The notes under the pieces were generated by a model. It was given only the letters and a program-made list of their open reading frames with translations, ran no database searches and was not told the origin of the DNA. 64,000 nt of DNA, taken from positions 1-64,000 of the forward strand of contig CAJCHZ010000055.1 of NCBI GenBank assembly GCA_903970165.1, given 5' to 3'. Origin of the DNA: Betaproteobacteria bacterium. GTDB lineage: Bacteria > Acidobacteriota > Terriglobia > Acidiferrales > UBA7541. A program made the translations under genes and the position numbers. Shown here in pieces: positions 45,225 through 53,865 of the stretch (the first letter of the stretch is position 1; each line of letters opens with the position of its first letter).

Positions 45225-46697
45225 CTACTTGCCCACAGAAGCAGAGTACGTTTCATCGCCGCGACCGCGGCGGCGGGCGTCAATGCCGAGGCGCTTGATT
45301 TTCTGGTTGAGCGTGGAAAGCGGGATCATGAAACGCTCGGCGGCTTCGGTCTGGTTCCAACTGGTGCGTTCGAGCATGTCCATGATGATGCGGCGCTCGA
45401 TTTCGTCCATGATTTGAAAGAGCGAGGGCTGCGGACTATCCGCGCCGGAGCGGGAGCCGGGCTCGCCGGGCAGCGGCGGCAGAAATTCCGAGAGCTGAAG
45501 GCGGACGCCGCGAACGATTTCCTTGCTGCGAATGCTTTCTGGGAGCAGATCAACGTCCACGCGCTCCTGTGTGGAGAGAACGACGGCGCGTTCGACGACA
45601 TTTTCCAGTTCGCGGACGTTGCCCGGCCAGTCGTAATCCATCAAGAGCTTCATGGCGCCAGGAGTGAAGAGACGCATGGGTTTGGAGTTTTCCTGGCAGT
45701 AGCGATCGAGGAAATGAGCAAGCAAGGCTGGCACATCTTCGCGACGATCGCGTAGCGGAGGAAGGCGGAGATGAATGACGTTCAAGCGGTGATAAAGATC
45801 TTCGCGGAAGCGGCCTTCGCGAACAAGGGTGAGCAACTCGATGTTGGAGGCGGCGACGATGCGGACGTCCACCTTGATCTGCTCCGTGCCGCCGAGGCGC
45901 ATGAATTCGCGCTCCTGAATGACGCGCAGGAGTTTGGCTTGCGTTTCCGGGCTGATGGTGGCGATCTCGTCGAAGAAAATGGTGCCTTGATCGGCGACCT
46001 CGAAGAGTCCCTTTTTGGAAGCGACGGCGCTGGTGAAGGCGCCCTTTACGTGGCCGAAGAGCTGCGATTCCAGGAGGTCGACGGGAATCGAGCCCGTGTT
46101 GACCGGGACGAAAGCTTTGTCCGCGCGCGTGGAGGCCGAGTGAATGGCTTTCGCGATGAGCTCCTTGCCGGTGCCGCTTTCTCCGCTGATCAGCACGGTC
46201 GAACGCGAAGGGGCGACCTGCGTGACCAAGTCGAACAGCGTGAGCATTTTTTCGCTTTTGCCGATGATGTTAGGGAAAGTGAAACGCTGCTTGAGCGCGC
46301 GCTTGAGCTGGACGTTTTCTTCGCGGAGATGGCGAGATTCGACGGCTTGGGCCACTTGCGCGAGGAGCTCGTCATTGGACCACGGCTTGGTGATGTAGTC
46401 GAGCGCGCCGCCTTTGAACGCGGCGCGGGCCATTTCAATCGAGCCGTAGGCGGTGATCAGGACGACCGAGAGGCCGGGATCGCGCTTGCGAATTTCGCGA
46501 AGAAGCTCGAGGCCATTGCGGTCGGGCAGGCTGACGTCGAGCAGCATTAAGTCAAAAGGATGCTCTCCGAGTTTGGCGAGGCCGGATTCGCCGGTCTCGG
46601 CGCTGGAAACACCGTAGCCCTCGCTGGTGAGCAGAAGCTCGAGACCCTCGCGAATTTCCGACTCGTCGTCAACGACAAGAATGGAACCTTTAGACAT
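45225..46697 (-). CDS. NtrC-type sigma-54-dependent response regulator
   Basis: 490 residues. The receiver domain (1-120) has VVDDE, the phospho-Asp in LMLLDVSLPDRNG, and TAYGS. The AAA+ domain (about 145-380) has Walker A GESGTGKE, the sigma-54 contact loop as GAFTSA (consensus GAFTGA), Walker B GTIFFDEIATI and the R-finger region FREDLYHRLNVI. A Fis-like HTH ends the protein (WNQTEAAERFMIPLSTLNQKIKRLGI). It overlaps the kinase gene by 8 bases, so the two form a two-component pair. Its targets may include the polysaccharide genes immediately downstream. Confidence 0.95.
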   Translation of the reverse strand: MSKGSILVVDDESEIREGLELLLTSEGYGVSSAETGESGLAKLGEHPFDLMLLDVSLPDRNGLELLREIRKRDPGLSVVLITAYGSIEMARAAFKGGALDYITKPWSNDELLAQVAQAVESRHLREENVQLKRALKQRFTFPNIIGKSEKMLTLFDLVTQVAPSRSTVLISGESGTGKELIAKAIHSASTRADKAFVPVNTGSIPVDLLESQLFGHVKGAFTSAVASKKGLFEVADQGTIFFDEIATISPETQAKLLRVIQEREFMRLGGTEQIKVDVRIVAASNIELLTLVREGRFREDLYHRLNVIHLRLPPLRDRREDVPALLAHFLDRYCQENSKPMRLFTPGAMKLLMDYDWPGNVRELENVVERAVVLSTQERVDVDLLPESIRSKEIVRGVRLQLSEFLPPLPGEPGSRSGADSPQPSLFQIMDEIERRIIMDMLERTSWNQTEAAERFMIPLSTLNQKIKRLGIDARRRGRGDETYSASVGK

Positions 46698-49509
46698 GCA
46701 CTGACTTCCTGACCGCGGGGAACTCTACGTGAAACGAAGTGCCTTTGCCGGGGGTGGAGCGCACGTCGATCTTGCCGGAATGCTCTTTGATAATGCCGTA
46801 ACTAACGGAAAGGCCTAGACCGGTCCCGCGGCCGCTGGCCTTCGTTGTGAAAAAAGGATCGAAGATGCGGTGAATGTGTTCCCGAGGGATGCCCGCGCCG
46901 GTGTCGGCGACTTCGATTTCGACGCTGCCGTTGTGTGCGTTCGTGCGCACTTCGAGCAAGCCGCCGCCGGGCATAGCATCGCGGGCGTTTAAGAAGAGAT
47001 TGAGAAAAACCTGCTGCAGCTTGTTGGCGGAGCCGCGGACCGCGGGGAGAGTTTCGCCCAGGTGCTTTACGACTTGAATCTGGGAAGTTTTCAGCGGATG
47101 GGAAACGAGAGAGAGCGTCTCTTCGACGACGCGGTTCACGTCAATATCAATCGCTTCGCCGGCTCCGGTTCGAGAAAAATTCAGCAGGTTGTTGACGATT
47201 TCGCTGGCGCGAAAGGTCTGCTTGACGATTTTCTCGATGATGGATTGCCGCGGATCACCTTCGGGCATCTGCTTCGCGAGCATCTGAATGTAATTGGAAA
47301 TGACGGCTAGCGGCGTATTGACCTCGTGCGCGACTCCGGCGGCGAGAAGACCGAGCGACGTGAGCTTTTCCGTTTGCGACATTTGCTCTTCCATGCGTTC
47401 GCGCTGGGTGACGTCGTCAAATAGCAGGAGCCGCCCGATGCGTTCGGCGGACTTGCTCACCAGTGGTGTGATGGAAACATTCAAAGTCAGCGCTTTGCCC
47501 TGATGATGCAGACGTTGTTTATAGATGCCGGTAATCTGCTCTTCGTCACCACGGGCGGCAATTTCTGTCGCCAGCTCTTCGGGCAATAGGGAACTCAGCT
47601 GGCGTCCCACAGCGTCCTGCCGCGCGACTCCAAAGAGCTGCTCCATGCGCGAGTTCCAGGATTCGACGATGCCTTCCAAATCCACAGCGAGGACGCCAAC
47701 GTTCAGCGATTCCACGATGTTTTCGCTGAAATCCTTGAGGCGCGCGATCTCGAGGGCCTTTTGTTCGAGCGAGGTATAGAGCTGAGAGTTATCCAGCGCG
47801 ACCGCAACGTAGCCGGCGATTGTCTCGACCAATTCGACGTCATCGCTCGATAGATAATCACCATCCACGGTCTTGCCCAGGCCAAGGACAGCCACGGTGT
47901 GCTCGCGTATGCGGCAGGGCACGAAATAATTGAGATCGAGCTGCTCGATCGTGCGGCGAACGGAGTCGCTGACGTCTCGCGCAGACCGGGGCGACTCAAA
48001 AAAGAGCGCACCACGCGCGAACTCAGGCCGCGCCGGCCCGAGGAAGCTGAGATCGAGAGGCTCCGCAAGACGGACGCCCATGGAGCGCGCCAGCCGCAGC
48101 GTGCCGGGGGTCGTGGTGTCCTCGACGAAAATGGCGAGGCGGTCTACGAGCAAAGTTTGCGACACGCGATCCATGACGGAGCCGAGCATGGGCTCAAGCC
48201 GCACTTCGTTTGTGAGCGTGCGGCCAAATTCGATCAGCGTGCGGCGGTAATCCAGGCGGTCGCGGTAGAAAAAGCGGTCGAGGCGGCCCTGAATCCATTC
48301 GCGGAAAGGCTGAAAGAGAAGCGCCGCGATGACAATGGCGATGATGCCGCCGACGGGACCGTTCGCCTGCGCGTGGAAAATTTGCGGGATCAGGGCGACG
48401 AAGAAGAAATAAATCGTGGCGATGGCCGCCGTCGCCGCCGTGTACGCAAGACCGCGCTTGAAGATGATGTCCACGTCCATCAAGCGGTAACGAATGATGG
48501 CGTAACCGAAACAAAGCGGCAGAAAGATCAGGCTGAGCGTCGAATATTTCATCCACGGCCTGGAGGCCGCGTCAAACGCAAACGGAACGATATACAGAAA
48601 AACAAACGGAACCGTGCCGATGAACGTGCCCGCGGTAAGCCATTTCAATTGCTGGCGCAATACTCCCGGGGGCGCGCCGCGATAGTTGTGATAAAAAACG
48701 AATCCCGCCGCGAGAAAACATGCGCCGAGATAACTGTAAGCGATTTTGTCGAGCAGAATGCGCGAGCCGAGCCAGGGAACCCAGCCGAGCGCCCCGAGCG
48801 CAGTGCTGGTGTGAATAAAAAGGATCGCCAGCGGCGGCAAGTAAACAAAACCCAGCTTCGAAAAAGATCGCGTTGTGCCTTCTGTTCGCTCCGGGAAGAC
48901 CAGCGCGAAATGCAGCAAAAGAGCGGGCGTCAAGACTTGCGCGATGATCTTGGCCCAATAGACCTCGTAGTCAAAGGTGTCCAGCTTTCCGCTGTAGTGG
49001 AAGGAATACAAAATGAAGGACACCAGGCAAAAAATGTAGAAGTGCACCGCGCGAGGCGCGTTCCAGCGACGCGCGAAGATGAAGAGACCAATAAATAAAT
49101 AGATAAGGCCGACGGCGCGTGTGAAATTTTCGATCGAGATGGGCTTTTCCGCCGGTGCGGTGACCATCCGCGTCTCAAACTCTTTGCCGTCGCGGGAGAG
49201 TTTGTAGCGTACTTCGGTCCACAATCCCGCGCGCCACAGCCGTTTGGTGACCTGAACTTGCCGGGTGATAGGGGCGCCGTTGATGGCCAGCAGAGCGTCT
49301 CCTTCGCGCACCCCAGCGTGGGCGGCGGGGGAGTTCGGCGCTACCTGGCTAGCCTGGACGCCTTGGGTGGTGTCGAGCCAAACCACTCCGTCATCGGGAG
49401 AGTCGAATTCGGTTCTCTGGACAAAGTTCAGCCAGGCGAAAATCATGGCGGCCAGCGTGGCAAGCGCCAGCACGACGGCCCCGAGACTGACTCGCAGATT
49501 TTGCTTCAT
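46690..49509 (-). CDS. Membrane histidine kinase with periplasmic PDZ, GAF and PAS domains
   Basis: About 939 residues from ATG 49509. A first helix is followed by a PDZ-like domain (GVQASQVAPNSPAAHAGVREG, DALLAINGAPITR; about 40-115), then seven to eight helices (about 130-360). Next come a GAF-like domain (about 400-560), a coiled coil, a PAS domain (VLAVDLEGIVESWNSRMEQLF), HisKA with GVAHEVNTPLAVIS, and HATPase with NLFLNARDAMPGGG, DTGAGI and FFTTKASGRGTGLGL. A strong promoter is at 49582-49610. PDZ sensing of misfolded or polymer-bound proteins is conceivable but unproven. Confidence 0.94.
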   Translation of the reverse strand: MKQNLRVSLGAVVLALATLAAMIFAWLNFVQRTEFDSPDDGVVWLDTTQGVQASQVAPNSPAAHAGVREGDALLAINGAPITRQVQVTKRLWRAGLWTEVRYKLSRDGKEFETRMVTAPAEKPISIENFTRAVGLIYLFIGLFIFARRWNAPRAVHFYIFCLVSFILYSFHYSGKLDTFDYEVYWAKIIAQVLTPALLLHFALVFPERTEGTTRSFSKLGFVYLPPLAILFIHTSTALGALGWVPWLGSRILLDKIAYSYLGACFLAAGFVFYHNYRGAPPGVLRQQLKWLTAGTFIGTVPFVFLYIVPFAFDAASRPWMKYSTLSLIFLPLCFGYAIIRYRLMDVDIIFKRGLAYTAATAAIATIYFFFVALIPQIFHAQANGPVGGIIAIVIAALLFQPFREWIQGRLDRFFYRDRLDYRRTLIEFGRTLTNEVRLEPMLGSVMDRVSQTLLVDRLAIFVEDTTTPGTLRLARSMGVRLAEPLDLSFLGPARPEFARGALFFESPRSARDVSDSVRRTIEQLDLNYFVPCRIREHTVAVLGLGKTVDGDYLSSDDVELVETIAGYVAVALDNSQLYTSLEQKALEIARLKDFSENIVESLNVGVLAVDLEGIVESWNSRMEQLFGVARQDAVGRQLSSLLPEELATEIAARGDEEQITGIYKQRLHHQGKALTLNVSITPLVSKSAERIGRLLLFDDVTQRERMEEQMSQTEKLTSLGLLAAGVAHEVNTPLAVISNYIQMLAKQMPEGDPRQSIIEKIVKQTFRASEIVNNLLNFSRTGAGEAIDIDVNRVVEETLSLVSHPLKTSQIQVVKHLGETLPAVRGSANKLQQVFLNLFLNARDAMPGGGLLEVRTNAHNGSVEIEVADTGAGIPREHIHRIFDPFFTTKASGRGTGLGLSVSYGIIKEHSGKIDVRSTPGKGTSFHVEFPAVRKSVHV

Positions 49510-49581
49510 GACCGGCCCTGGTTGGGGTACACCGAAACGCTGCAACTTAAGTGCAAGCGAACGTCCATTCTTTGGAATTGG

Positions 49582-49610
49582 ATAAAATCTAGTAACTCAT
49601 TTATTGTCAA
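49582..49610 (-). promoter_or_regulatory. Sigma-70-type promoter of the kinase/regulator operon
   Basis: On the - strand: TTGACA (49605-49610, perfect -35), a 17-base spacer, and TTTTAT (49582-49587, four of six -10 bases). It ends about 73 bases before the kinase ATG at 49509. Confidence 0.6.
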
Positions 49611-49696
49611 TACTTTGCAAAATGTTACGGGAGAGGGTTTCTGAATCATCCGCTTTATGGAAGGAGCCATACAGCTTTCCAAAGCCCAATCTGTGG

Positions 49697-51448
49697 CTAA
49701 AACTGCAGGCTGAGACCACCCCGGAACGTGCGAAAAGCGGGCATGAGGGTTATCCGGCCATCCGGGGTATTCAGAGTGACATATCCCTGGGCAAGAAGGT
49801 TGTCGCATTCCGCGTTGGCTTCCCACCGGCCCGGGCCAAACTTGGGCAACCGCTGATGTACGCCGATGTGCAAGTAGGGCTCCATGTCGAGGAGAGATTC
49901 GCCATAGCCATCCACGCGCGAGAATGTAGTTCCGCTAATCCACTGGTAACCGCCACTTACGCTCGTGCCGAAACGCGACACCCGAGCGGATACTTTCGCA
50001 CCGAGAGTGTGCCGGTCTGCGGTGCGAAGAAGCTCGCGAAGAGGCCCCGCGGCGCCGCTGGAAGGAGTCAGAGCGCCCGCAAACGCATAAAGCACGGTCA
50101 GTTCGACGTCGTCGGTCAGCTTTTCCTTATAGGCGGCTCGCGTGCCCCAACTGCTCGAAGAGCCTCCGTCATACGAAAACCCGTTGGAATAAACGTCCTG
50201 GAAAAAATCGGCCGGCGGCAGATTGGAGCCACGTCCGAAGACGGCCACGTGACTATTGTCCTCGTGGAAAGCGGCAATCTGCAATTTGCCGCGTGTTCCT
50301 ACCTTGCGCACCGCGGCCATCTCCTCATGAAAACCGCTCTCAAGGACGGGACGCCCTGCGCGCCACATGAGAACGGGAAATGCATCCAGCTCGTTTAGTG
50401 CGGCCGCCATCGCGCTCGTGCTTTCTCCATCGATCCCCTCAAGCGGCTCTGGGCCCGCAGGCACGGAGGCAAAAATAAGGGAGGCGGTCCATTCTTCGGA
50501 GATTCGCTCATCGATTTGCATGCGCGGCCGGATGGAAGTCGCAGGTTTGCCAAGGCCCACGAGAACGTATTCACCGCCATATTGAAGAACCGTTCCGGTC
50601 CCCAAAGTCATGGAACCGCCCTGATCGACGCGAACGCCGCGGAATGACGGGCCGATATCCCCAAGCTTTGATTCGCGCAAAACTACAGCCGTATGCGGAC
50701 CAGCGCCCAGCGATCCGGAAGGCAGCCAGACCGTAGCGATTCCCCCAGCGGGAGAATCACCGTCATCGCTCATACTCATAAGTCCGGCAAGGAGTAAGCG
50801 GCTTGCCGATCCCAACCGCTGATCGTAGGCAAAGGCAGTTGCAGGGCTGGCAGGAAGGTTGGAAACCGAGCCTGGCTTTCGAGCGCCGTCGGTGAAATCA
50901 AGTCGCCCGTGGGCTGCATCCGAAGAAGCGGATTCTCCGTCGGCATTGACCGTCCCGAGCGGATCGGGATCGGCCCACTGAAGAACGGGACGCGCCGAAG
51001 CAGCCGAACGCAAGACCCATTTCCAGTCATCCGCTTCACTGGCGGCAGCGGAAGGAGCGCGCCGTAACTGTTCGAGCGAAGCAAACATGGATTCCAGCTC
51101 GATGCGAAGGAGTGTCGTCAGATTGGCACTGACGCGGACATGCTTCTCAAGGGTGGGAAGAAAGCCCGCCAGAGTGACGCGTACGGTGTAAAAGCCCGGA
51201 GGCAGCTTTTCTCCGCGGAAGATTCCTTGGGTGTTGGTAAAAAAATCGACGGCTTTGGCAGGCGCATCTGCTTCGGGGATCACTTGGACGCTCGCGCCCA
51301 TCTGCGGAGTTCCCGCTGCGTCGCGCACTACGCCCGAGAGAATCCCCTGGACAGACTTCAACTGTGCCAACGCCGGATTCGCTCCCATGGCTGAGAACGC
51401 CGCGGCCAGTACGAGTGCCCCCCAGACTCGGACCTGTCCTCGATTCAC
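49697..51448 (-). CDS. Probable outer-membrane protein with N-terminal carboxypeptidase-regulatory-like domain (GTG start)
   Basis: 583 residues. Signal peptide (VWGALVLAAAFSAMGANPALA), then a CarboxypepD_reg-like beta domain (VQGILSGVVRDAAGTPQMGA, GIFRGEKLPPGFYTVRVTLAGF). The rest is rich in alternating beta strands with aromatic ends (ATVWLPSGSL, GGEYVLVGLG, ISGGYQWISG-like) and finishes FRGGLSLQF with a terminal Phe, as in outer-membrane barrels. No TonB plug is seen. AGGGAGG lies 9 bases before GTG 51448 and overlaps the stop of the GWxTD gene, so the two are coupled. Function unknown. Confidence 0.78.
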   Translation of the reverse strand: MNRGQVRVWGALVLAAAFSAMGANPALAQLKSVQGILSGVVRDAAGTPQMGASVQVIPEADAPAKAVDFFTNTQGIFRGEKLPPGFYTVRVTLAGFLPTLEKHVRVSANLTTLLRIELESMFASLEQLRRAPSAAASEADDWKWVLRSAASARPVLQWADPDPLGTVNADGESASSDAAHGRLDFTDGARKPGSVSNLPASPATAFAYDQRLGSASRLLLAGLMSMSDDGDSPAGGIATVWLPSGSLGAGPHTAVVLRESKLGDIGPSFRGVRVDQGGSMTLGTGTVLQYGGEYVLVGLGKPATSIRPRMQIDERISEEWTASLIFASVPAGPEPLEGIDGESTSAMAAALNELDAFPVLMWRAGRPVLESGFHEEMAAVRKVGTRGKLQIAAFHEDNSHVAVFGRGSNLPPADFFQDVYSNGFSYDGGSSSSWGTRAAYKEKLTDDVELTVLYAFAGALTPSSGAAGPLRELLRTADRHTLGAKVSARVSRFGTSVSGGYQWISGTTFSRVDGYGESLLDMEPYLHIGVHQRLPKFGPGRWEANAECDNLLAQGYVTLNTPDGRITLMPAFRTFRGGLSLQF

Positions 51449-51454
51449 TTCGTA

Positions 51455-53173
51455 CTACCTCCCTGGACCTGTGTTGGCGGCTGCTTTCGTCGGTTCTTGC
51501 GGCCCCTTCACGGTAAAGTCCGCCGTCTTGGAAAGGGTTTGTTTGGTAACGCCATCCGTGGTCAGGACTTCAATGGTGTACTTGCCGGGCGCCATGCTGG
51601 CGAGCGGCAACCATCGCTCGATGGTGACCTGGTCACCGGTCTGCTTCATATCCGCCGAAGTCTCTTTAAATTGAAAGACCTGCTCGGTGCCCTTCTTCAC
51701 GGTGTACAGGAATGTGGCGTTGGACTTGTGCGTTGTGTCGTCCGCTTTGAGGTTGTAAACCTGAAGATAAATCCCCAAACGGTCGGCGGTCGAGAACGCG
51801 TTATCAAGGCGCGGCCGCACTTTTGTGGAGCCCAAAACGAACTGACCTGTGCCAATCTGCTTGGCCGGAACATGCTCCAACTGGTCCGCAAGAATCAGAG
51901 TGCTGGCGTCCAGCTTGTCATCCTCGTAACGGGGGACGCGCAGCGCACTATTGATGACGCCCACGTTCCCGCTCTGGACGTCCTTAACAACGATATCCAG
52001 ACGGTACAGGCCGGGGCGCAGCGGAACCGCTTTTTGATAAATGGATTGCAGCTTAAGAGACTGTTGGAAGAGTGAATCCGGAAAATCCTTGCTGACGGGA
52101 TCTTCGAAGGTCTGCACGACTTTTCCGGTCAGGGTGCTGACGCGCCCAAAGACGTTGAGCGTTGCGGAATGGATGCCGTCCTTGGACTGGAAGGAAAGCT
52201 GGCCATTCGAGACCTGCACGGTGATGGGCACGAGCACGGTGTCATTCGTAACCTTCAGAAAATCCGTGCGCCAGTTAAACTTGAGTTGGTCGCGCACGAT
52301 GCGCGCGGTGACAATGGCTTCGAGATCCTTGAACTTCACCTCTGGCGGTTTCTGGACCTTGGCATAGAGTTCAAGGCGATTGAATTCGTCCATGCTGGCG
52401 GGAGTTCCACCCATGGCGGTCGGCAGGTTGGTGCCGTCCGAGCGGGTGAAGCGGTCGGTCTTCGAGGCCAGACCCATGGATTCCAGCAAGCTCAATCCGG
52501 CGCCAGGGACGTGAAGCAGAGCGTCCTTTTCCGACGGATCCATCGTCAGGTGATATTCACCAGAGCCTGTCGTATCTACGAATTCCAACTCGATGTTCTC
52601 GCCAATTCCTTCGAGATACCGCCAACGCCAGGTTTCCCATGGATAGGTCGTCGTGGAACCGCCGCCGTCTTCCATCGGTCGATCCCATGTGCCGCCCATG
52701 GGGTGCGAATCGACTTCGTCCGCCGGCCCCCACATGATGTACATGCGGCCGCGGTCGGTCTTCCAGCCAGGAATGCCGGAAGCAAAATGTTCGTTGGCGT
52801 AAGCAATGCGCCGGTAGTGCTCATCTTTAAAGTCGTTGTCGGGCAAATCCGGATTGTTGCTGCGTCGCAGCCAAAAAGCTTCGATAAATTGTTCGCGCTC
52901 TTCGTTGGTATCGAGCTGAAGGAAAGCATTCCGCTCATCGGGCGAAATGATGTAGATCACGTCTTCGTTCAGCCATTGCTTGTACTGGCTGTCGAGTTCT
53001 TTGAGGGTCCTTTTCGCCTTTTGCTTCTGCTCCTTCCTCTGCTCTTTGGTGAGCGTCTGAGGAGCGGGCGTCGCGGTAGGATCCTGAGCCTGTGGGGATT
53101 GCGAGGAACCTGGTGGTACAACGATGACAAATGAGAATGCGGTAGCTATCAGGGTACGGATAACCCGTGGCAT
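51455..53173 (-). CDS. GWxTD domain protein
   Basis: 572 residues with a signal peptide (TLIATAFSFVIVVPPGSSQS). A Lys-rich helix (KEQRKEQKQKAKRTLKELD) precedes the GWxTD domain (about 70-220): DERNAFLQLDTNEEREQFIE, then FASGIPGWKTDRGRMYIMWG with the name motif, and YPWETWRWRYLEGIG. The remaining 350 residues are beta-rich and probably an envelope-binding or surface module. The family is common in Acidobacteriota and related phyla and of unknown function. GAGG precedes the ATG. It leads a coupled pair with the outer-membrane protein downstream. Confidence 0.93.
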   Translation of the reverse strand: MPRVIRTLIATAFSFVIVVPPGSSQSPQAQDPTATPAPQTLTKEQRKEQKQKAKRTLKELDSQYKQWLNEDVIYIISPDERNAFLQLDTNEEREQFIEAFWLRRSNNPDLPDNDFKDEHYRRIAYANEHFASGIPGWKTDRGRMYIMWGPADEVDSHPMGGTWDRPMEDGGGSTTTYPWETWRWRYLEGIGENIELEFVDTTGSGEYHLTMDPSEKDALLHVPGAGLSLLESMGLASKTDRFTRSDGTNLPTAMGGTPASMDEFNRLELYAKVQKPPEVKFKDLEAIVTARIVRDQLKFNWRTDFLKVTNDTVLVPITVQVSNGQLSFQSKDGIHSATLNVFGRVSTLTGKVVQTFEDPVSKDFPDSLFQQSLKLQSIYQKAVPLRPGLYRLDIVVKDVQSGNVGVINSALRVPRYEDDKLDASTLILADQLEHVPAKQIGTGQFVLGSTKVRPRLDNAFSTADRLGIYLQVYNLKADDTTHKSNATFLYTVKKGTEQVFQFKETSADMKQTGDQVTIERWLPLASMAPGKYTIEVLTTDGVTKQTLSKTADFTVKGPQEPTKAAANTGPGR

Positions 53174-53217
53174 GAGTCACACCTCAACTTCACTTCGGAC
53201 GTCTGAATTCTACCCCC

Positions 53218-53269
53218 GGACAAGGTGCCCGTCAATCGAGGAATGTCCTGCGTTTTGTGGCACTTGTCC
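53218..53269. repeat. Imperfect inverted repeat upstream of the GWxTD gene
   Basis: GGACAAGGTGCC (53218-53229) and GGCACTTGTCC (53259-53269) pair over 29 bases with one bulge. It lies 45 bases before the GWxTD start and may be a leader structure or binding site. Confidence 0.45.
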
Positions 53270-53435
53270 CCTCGACTGCCGTTAGAACCGGGGAGAAAGC
53301 AAGAGGTTGCCTGAGAAATTCTGACAAATTTTGACCTGAGCGAAAGAACAGGCTTTTCTTGAAGGACACGAGAGTACGTAACAGGTACGCGAACCGGGCG
53401 GTTGGACCGGGGGAGAGAAACAGTCGGGGGAAAAG

Positions 53436-53723
53436 CTACTGCACGCGATGGTTGTGAACGTCCGACCCTACCAGAGTGTCGAAGATGGCCAGGACGTGCC
53501 TGCGGTATTCCACCATGCGGCTGAAGATATCGCGCAACTCCGGCTCTCTCTCGGCCTCGCGGTGCCACTTCGCCAGCACCACGGCAGGCACTTCGATATC
53601 CCTGCGCAAGGCTTCCGCGGAGTGGCCACGCAGGAAGAGTCCGTAAAAGAAGGCCGCCTCTCGCTGCGGAAAGTCGAAGTCGTGAACGACTTCTGACGGA
53701 ACGATTTGGGGCAAGGTCGCCAT
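53436..53723 (-). CDS. Small helical protein of unknown function
   Basis: 95 residues. Unrecognised. It is mostly helical, with EAAFFYGLFLRGHSAEALRR, DIEVPAVVLAKWHREAEREP and DIFSRMVEYRRHVLAIFDTL. The centre (HSAEALRRDIEVPAVVLAKW) has the spacing of a helix-turn-helix, with the second helix ending in a Trp, as in transposase-like or homeodomain-like HTH units. ATG 53723 has no clear ribosome site. It is separated from the GWxTD gene by about 260 bases and diverges from the EcsC-like gene. Confidence 0.6.
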   Translation of the reverse strand: MATLPQIVPSEVVHDFDFPQREAAFFYGLFLRGHSAEALRRDIEVPAVVLAKWHREAEREPELRDIFSRMVEYRRHVLAIFDTLVGSDVHNHRVQ

Positions 53724-53865
53724 AGAGAAAAATGCAGTTTACCGAAAAGATTTTCCGCGTCAAGTAGTACGCTGGTTTGCAAGCAGCTATTTATGCAACT
53801 CCGCCTTGCTAGGTCAGAACCCTGGTACCACTTGGGGGTTGCCAGGCGCATCTAACCGCCGTAGG

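Noticed and set aside
47899..49098. 399-codon + strand frame opposite the PDZ kinase
   Set aside because: Highly charged sequence with no motif; shadow of the kinase.
53436..53723. Transposase fragment (HTH-like spacing with Trp)
   Set aside because: Too short and without neighbouring catalytic domain or inverted repeats; kept as an unknown small protein.
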